Below, piece after piece: positions 59,591-64,000 of a stretch of DNA of 64,000 nucleotides; the stretch's first letter is position 1, and every line of letters begins with the position of its first letter. The stretch spans positions 96,934,604 through 96,998,603 of the forward strand of contig OU015490.1 of NCBI GenBank assembly GCA_907164885.2, written 5' to 3'. This stretch comes from Dolomedes plantarius. Taxonomy: Eukaryota > Arthropoda > Arachnida > Araneae > Dolomedidae. Position numbers and translations under genes: made by a program. Below the pieces are notes generated by a model. It was not told the DNA's origin, did no database searches, and saw only the letters and a list, made by a program, of their open reading frames with translations.

Positions 59591-61786
59591 ACGTTATATC
59601 TGACGTTACGTTATGTCTGACTGAAGACGTATTTAATAATGATGACGATCTTGTTTAAACATATCCCTTTCTAGACTCTAAGCCTGACGATATAAGCCGT
59701 GTTAACATGTTATATGAAGCTTCAGTTCAACGAGAATTAAAGATTTGATTTAAATACTGATTTATGAAATATTTTATGAGCTTTTTAAGTGAACTAATAT
59801 CTGGTTTATACTTATTGCTTTGAAGATAATATATAATATTTGCTAATATATATATATTTGCTAATATTTGCTTTGAAGAAGTTATATTTTAAATAATCTT
59901 AGAGAACGTTTTCTATTTACTTTTTGAAAGTTTATGGATATTCATAGAAAATCATTGCTATCAGATTCATGAAACAGATTATAAAATTTATGACCATCTT
60001 GCTACTTAATATTAAATCGTCTTTTCAACGAATTTTAAACTTTCTTCAAGTTCTTTAACCTCTATTAACAGGAATCTGTACAGAAATTCGATAAGATGGG
60101 GCAATTTGATAGGGAGATCTCAACTTAAAAATTAACATAAAAGTGGCTTAATGAGCTTAAATTATGTAAGCATGCATTTACTTTAAATCCTATTAAAAAT
60201 TGCAGTAACCTGTTTTATGCATTTTATGGAAGGAAGAGTCAATTTATTCATCTTTTCGGAGAGTGTTGTTTAATTCATAACCCGCCTTTTAATAGGTAAA
60301 CATACTACATTAACATTTTAAGTTTTAAATATAGAACGGATATTCTGAATTAAGCACCGACGTTGATTAAAATTTACAGAAAGAAGTTAGAATTTATCGT
60401 TTTACAAACATAATTAAACATAAAAAATAATCTACGAATTAAACATAAAAAATAATCTACGCATATGATTCTGTGGATTCATGGATGAAATATGAATTTG
60501 CCCAAAATTTCGTAGGCAATTTATGAGGTCCGAGAAAATGGAGATAAAGAGTTGATTATAATTACTTTCAAAAATATTTAACAGCATCAACAAACATATA
60601 ATTAATTTTGTTCAGCTTGTTGCAATATTGGTGATATATTTCATACATGACTGAGATATGATATAAACAAAATTTAAAGTTTTTAGAAACATCGTGGATA
60701 ATATGAAAGGGATAAAATTTTAATTTTCATACGCTCACTAATAAGATAACATACTACAACTGAAATTAAAAAAAATCCACAATGCGAGAATGAATAGTAA
60801 CAATTATCTAATAACAATAATTACCTGTCGAGATATGTAATTGCAAAATACCATTATATTTTGCAAAATGTTTTGAGATTGATGCACAAAGACATCACAA
60901 ACAGAATATAACACTGAATAATGTAAGCTAAAATTGTGTTAAGTATTTGACCATTAAAGCTAAAAATCTTTAGCATTTAAAGCAATATTTGCATATAAAA
61001 GACTCAGTTTGGAAGAGTGGAATTCATCGTAATATATAGTGAAAGAGATTTAAATTTGCATGCATTATGGGTATAATATTGTTACAAAAAGTTCGATCAG
61101 ATTCTATTTCAGAGTGTCACATTAATATTTTCCCATCGACGTATCCGAAAACAATAGTTTAAAGCTGATTCTGAGCACTTATAAACATAAAATATAGTTA
61201 ATGGTATAAAATCTAAATTAGAAAAACAAACCCCGTTGAAACAGAAAAGTGACGTTCATCCTTCGGGCACAGTTTGAGAAGAAAGGGAATTTTTAGCTTC
61301 AGTGAATTTTCAAGAGAAAATTATTAGTTTTAATGAAGAAATCCTATTCTACTGATTCATTATTTAATGTAATTTACAAACCTTTCTTCGGTGAATCTTA
61401 AGACTCGAGATTTGTTAGACTCAAGTTAAGATTAAAGACTCAAATTAGACGAGCGGAAAACAGGCCTCAACTGCAAGAGAGTGTGAAGACCTGATCGATT
61501 TGATACGAGAAGAGAGATTTTTTTTATATTACTAAACTTTCTAAAACAAATAAATTAATCCTTACAAAAAATAATATGTTCCAATGTTGAGATTCGTGAT
61601 TTGTTAAGTACTAGTTAAGATTAAAGACTCAAATTAGACGAATTGAGAACTGGCCACAATTGCAAGAAAGCATGACGGGCTGATTTATTTGATATGGATC
61701 ATCATTTAATAAGGTAACCAGAATAAACTGCTGTCATCGTTATTTTAATGGAACACAGAGTGTAAGGTTGTCGTGCGTAACATATA

Positions 61787-61790
<4 letters not shown>
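59591..61790. other. AT-rich DNA, no gene recognised
   Basis: A short duplication, GACTCAAATTAGACGA with surrounding GTTAAGATTAAA, appears near 61420 and 61617 (about 195 bp apart). Nothing else is seen. Confidence 0.45.

Positions 61791-61854
<64 letters not shown>
61791..61854. repeat. (TA)n microsatellite left of a Tc1-like element
   Basis: TA run that supplies the target of the element starting at 61855. Confidence 0.95.
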
Positions 61855-61857
<3 letters not shown>

Positions 61858-63265
61858 TCATGGACAAAATAATTAGCGCTCCAAGAAATAATAGCGGGAT
61901 TGTAACGAAACTTGCAATGAAGGTACATGTCGGGGAGATATGCAAATGATTAGAAATGCAGCGTGATTGCGCATTGCGTATAGCCGGTAGAGGGCGTTGA
62001 ACATCGTAATCTGTGGAGTATAAAACAGGTAACCAAAGCTTGTTTGAGTGTGCTGAATCATTTACAAAGGAAGAGCTGAGATAGACATGCCATTACGCCG
62101 TGTTCGAAGACAATATAAGTAGTTGTCGCAGTTTGAGAGGGGAAGAATCGTCGGGATGATGGAAGCTGGGTGGTCAGCCAGGCGAGTAGCTCGTCAATTA
62201 GGCCGCTCTGATTTGTTTTGAGGAGGTGTTGGGACCAGTGGACCCGAGAGATGTCATGTACACGAAGACCAGGCTCAGGACGCCCTCGACAGACCAGTCG
62301 TCGAGAAGACCGCCACATCGTAAGAAATGCACGCGTACAGCCAACTGCTTCATCGGCCGCCATCCAGGCACAGGTAGCACCTTCACTAGGGACCTCTGTG
62401 TCTTCTCGAATCATACGAAGGCGCCTGGCTGAAGGACAGTTGGTATCGCAGCGCCCATTACGTGTGCTGCCCTTGACGCCCACCCATCGACGCCTCCGTT
62501 TGGAGTTTTGCCGCGCACGAGGAAACTGGACTGCAGCGGAATGGAACCAGGTCGTCTTTAGCGACGAATCCATATTCAATCTCGGCAGTGATGACAATCG
62601 TGTTCGTGTGTGGAGAGCCCGTGGTGAACGCTTCAATCCTGCCTTTGTTGTACAGCGACACATCGCTCCCACAGCTGGTGTGATGGTATGGGGTGCAATT
62701 GCCTACAATACACGGTCACCCCTAGTATTGTTCCGTGGCACCATGACAGCCCAGCGGTCTGTTCATGAAATCCTGCAACCACATGTGTTGCCACTCATGC
62801 AACGGCTCCCAGGAGCCATTTTTTAACAAGACAATGCTCGGCCTCATACGTCAAGGGTGTCACAAGACTGTCTTCACATTGTTACTTCTCTTCCTTGGCC
62901 TGCCCGATCCCCACATTTGCCTCCAATCGAGCATATCTGGGATCATTTGGGACGACGAGTTGGGCATCCCGCGAGTTTGAACGAACTAGAGGCAAAGTTA
63001 CAGCAAATATGGAACGAAATGTCTCAAGACATCATACAGAACTAGTATGACTCAATGCCCGATCGTATCGCATCGTGCATTCGCGCTAGAGGGGGTCCAA
63101 CGGAGTATTAACTCCTCCGTTCTTTTGCCTTTTTTCTGAAATAAATTATTCTTTTTCTTTGATTTTCTTATCATTTACTTATATCAAAGTAGTCATTACG
63201 TATGTAAAATTTCGTTTCATTTTGACGGCTCCTTCGTGGTGCGCTAATTTTTTTGTCCATGAGTG
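61855..63265 (+). mobile_element. Tc1-like transposon, 1411 bp, apparent DD32E spacing
   Basis: The ends CACTCATGGACAAAATAATT AGCGC and the inverted right end (GCGCTAATTTTTTTGTCCAT GAGTG on plus) are near-perfect. TA lies at 61853-61854 and 63266-63267. A second Tc1-like element starts only 38 bp after its right end. Confidence 0.94.
62087..63109 (+). pseudogene. Tc1-like transposase with stops and a frameshift
   Basis: The ATG at 62087 gives MPLRRVRRQYK, then a TAG, then LSQFERGRIVGMMEAGWSAR. A one-base loss near 62213 shifts the frame into RRCWDQWTREM, then PGSGRPRQTSRREDRHIVRN and VSSRIIRRRLAEGQL. Catalytic: VVFSDESIFNL (Asp), LPGAIF, an in-frame TAA, then QDNARPHTSRVSQ (Asp) and SPHLPPIEHIWD (Glu). 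Only 32 residues separate the second Asp from the Glu. A TAG follows DIIQN near the C-terminus, after which YDSMPDRIASCIRARGG still reads in frame. So the copy has three stops and one frameshift, with an intact catalytic triad. Confidence 0.88.
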
Positions 63266-63303
63266 TATATATATATATGTATGTATGTATGTATATATAT
63301 ATA
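63266..63303. repeat. TA/ATGT microsatellite between two Tc1-like elements
   Basis: TATATATATATGTATGTATG-type sequence, 38 bp, joins the two inverted-repeat termini. Confidence 0.93.
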
Positions 63304-64000
63304 CACTGAAGTACTACTGAATTAGGGATAGCAAAGCCTATGCAAATTGCGTAGCACTGAGCATCATGTATGCGCAAGTGAGGTCGCTGTGGTAATTGCA
63401 TATATAGCGCGTATTGTGGTTGTTCTGAATTAGTTGTTGGAATTGCCAGTATGGGTAAACTGCCTGATTTAGACGCCTTCGATCGCGGACAAATCGTAGG
63501 TGCGCGATGCAAGGGCATTCAATTTCCGAAATCGTCAGACAGCTAGGATTTTCAAGGTCGACAGTGTCAAGAGCATACCAAGAATGCATGGATGGTGGAA
63601 AAAAAACTAGCGATCGGGCAAACTGCAAAGGGCAATTAGCCTTGACAGTGCGTGGTGAGAGACGGCTCAGGCGTATTGTACGTAGCCAGCGAAGCCAAAC
63701 ATTAGCTCAAATTACCACCCAGTTAAATGACGGTGCCAGTCGTACAGTCAGTAAACGGACTGTGCAACGCTCGCTTCACCGTATGGGTTCGGGAGCCGTC
63801 GACCTACGAGAGTACCATTGCTCTATACTCGCCATTGGTATGCACGTCTTGCCTGGGCAAGAGAGCACAGAGACTGGAGTATAGAGGAGTGGAAACGAGT
63901 AGCATGGAGTGATGAGTCTCGATTCCGACTACTTAACGCCGACGGGAGGCTGAGAGTAAGGGTCATGAAGCCATGGATCCTGCATGCCTGGCTGGAACTG
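63304..64000 (+). mobile_element. Tc1-like transposon, cut by the window end
   Basis: The left terminus CACTGAAGTACTACTGAATT follows a TA (63302-63303). The right end lies outside the window. Its protein differs from the neighbour at 61855. Confidence 0.85.
63451..64000 (+). pseudogene. Tc1-like transposase, partial, two frameshifts
   Basis: The ATG at 63451 gives MGKLPDLDAFDRGQIVGARC. A one-base loss near 63505 shifts into GHSISEIVRQLGFSRSTVSR and AYQECMDGG, the first helix-turn-helix. GERRLRRIVRSQRSQTLAQI and RTVSKRTVQRSLHRMG follow, the second helix-turn-helix. A second one-base loss near 63787 leads to SRRPTRVPLL, LAWAREHRDWSIEEWKRVAW and SDESRFRLLNADGRLRV, so the first catalytic Asp is present. 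The second Asp and Glu lie beyond the window, so the spacing class is unknown. The opening MGKLPDLDAFDRGQIVGAR resembles that of the DD36E copy. Confidence 0.85.

Overview
This is AT-rich animal nuclear DNA with no recognisable intact host gene. It is a graveyard of transposable elements lying on both strands, with long (TA)n microsatellites between them. The mix of Tc1/mariner, piggyBac, Helitron, Gypsy-type LTR elements and tRNA-derived SINEs points to an arthropod, most likely a chelicerate such as a spider. The taxon is inferred from transposase subfamilies, not from a host gene.

Layout. 1-9.4 kb: AT-rich DNA with a 404-bp MITE, a piggyBac relic with a hidden N-terminal transposase pseudogene (1524-2524), and a cluster of 330-390-bp tandem duplications. 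9.5-11.9 kb: a minisatellite of roughly 105-120-bp units, split by a tRNA-derived SINE and by about 1.5 kb that carries an unrecognised decayed coding locus on the minus strand. 12.5-13.75 kb: a Gypsy pol tail next to a truncated mariner-like element. 15-19 kb: a SINE, a short MITE and a deleted DD34D mariner. 21-23.3 kb: a 2.3-kb element with about 275-bp terminal inverted repeats. 24.6-27.8 kb: a decayed Gypsy element sitting inside a (TA)n array. 29.7 kb: a second SINE family. 31.5-35.7 kb: a second Gypsy element with a truncated 5' LTR. 35.7-40.7 kb: Helitron sequence holding a nested piggyBac and a nested Tc1 element. 41.3-42.1 kb: five 124-bp tandem repeats beside a tRNA-like block. 43-49.3 kb: a SINE with a perfect target duplication, a 630-bp foldback palindrome, a Tc1 element and an 8-bp-target-duplication DNA transposon. 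51-55.6 kb: another MITE, a SINE, Helitron copies and a Helitron helicase tail. 55.6-64 kb: a nearly intact DD36E Tc1-like element, a SINE, a reverse Helitron copy and two adjacent Tc1-like elements at the right edge.

No two features form a host pathway. The informative content is evolutionary: nested insertions with readable empty sites, target duplications, transposase catalytic triads with different spacings (DD34D, DD34E, DD36E and an apparent DD32E), and repeated use of TA tracts as landing sites. All transposase reading frames are broken by at least one stop or frameshift, so the window is probably incapable of autonomous transposition. Family names rest on motifs read by eye; no database search was possible.
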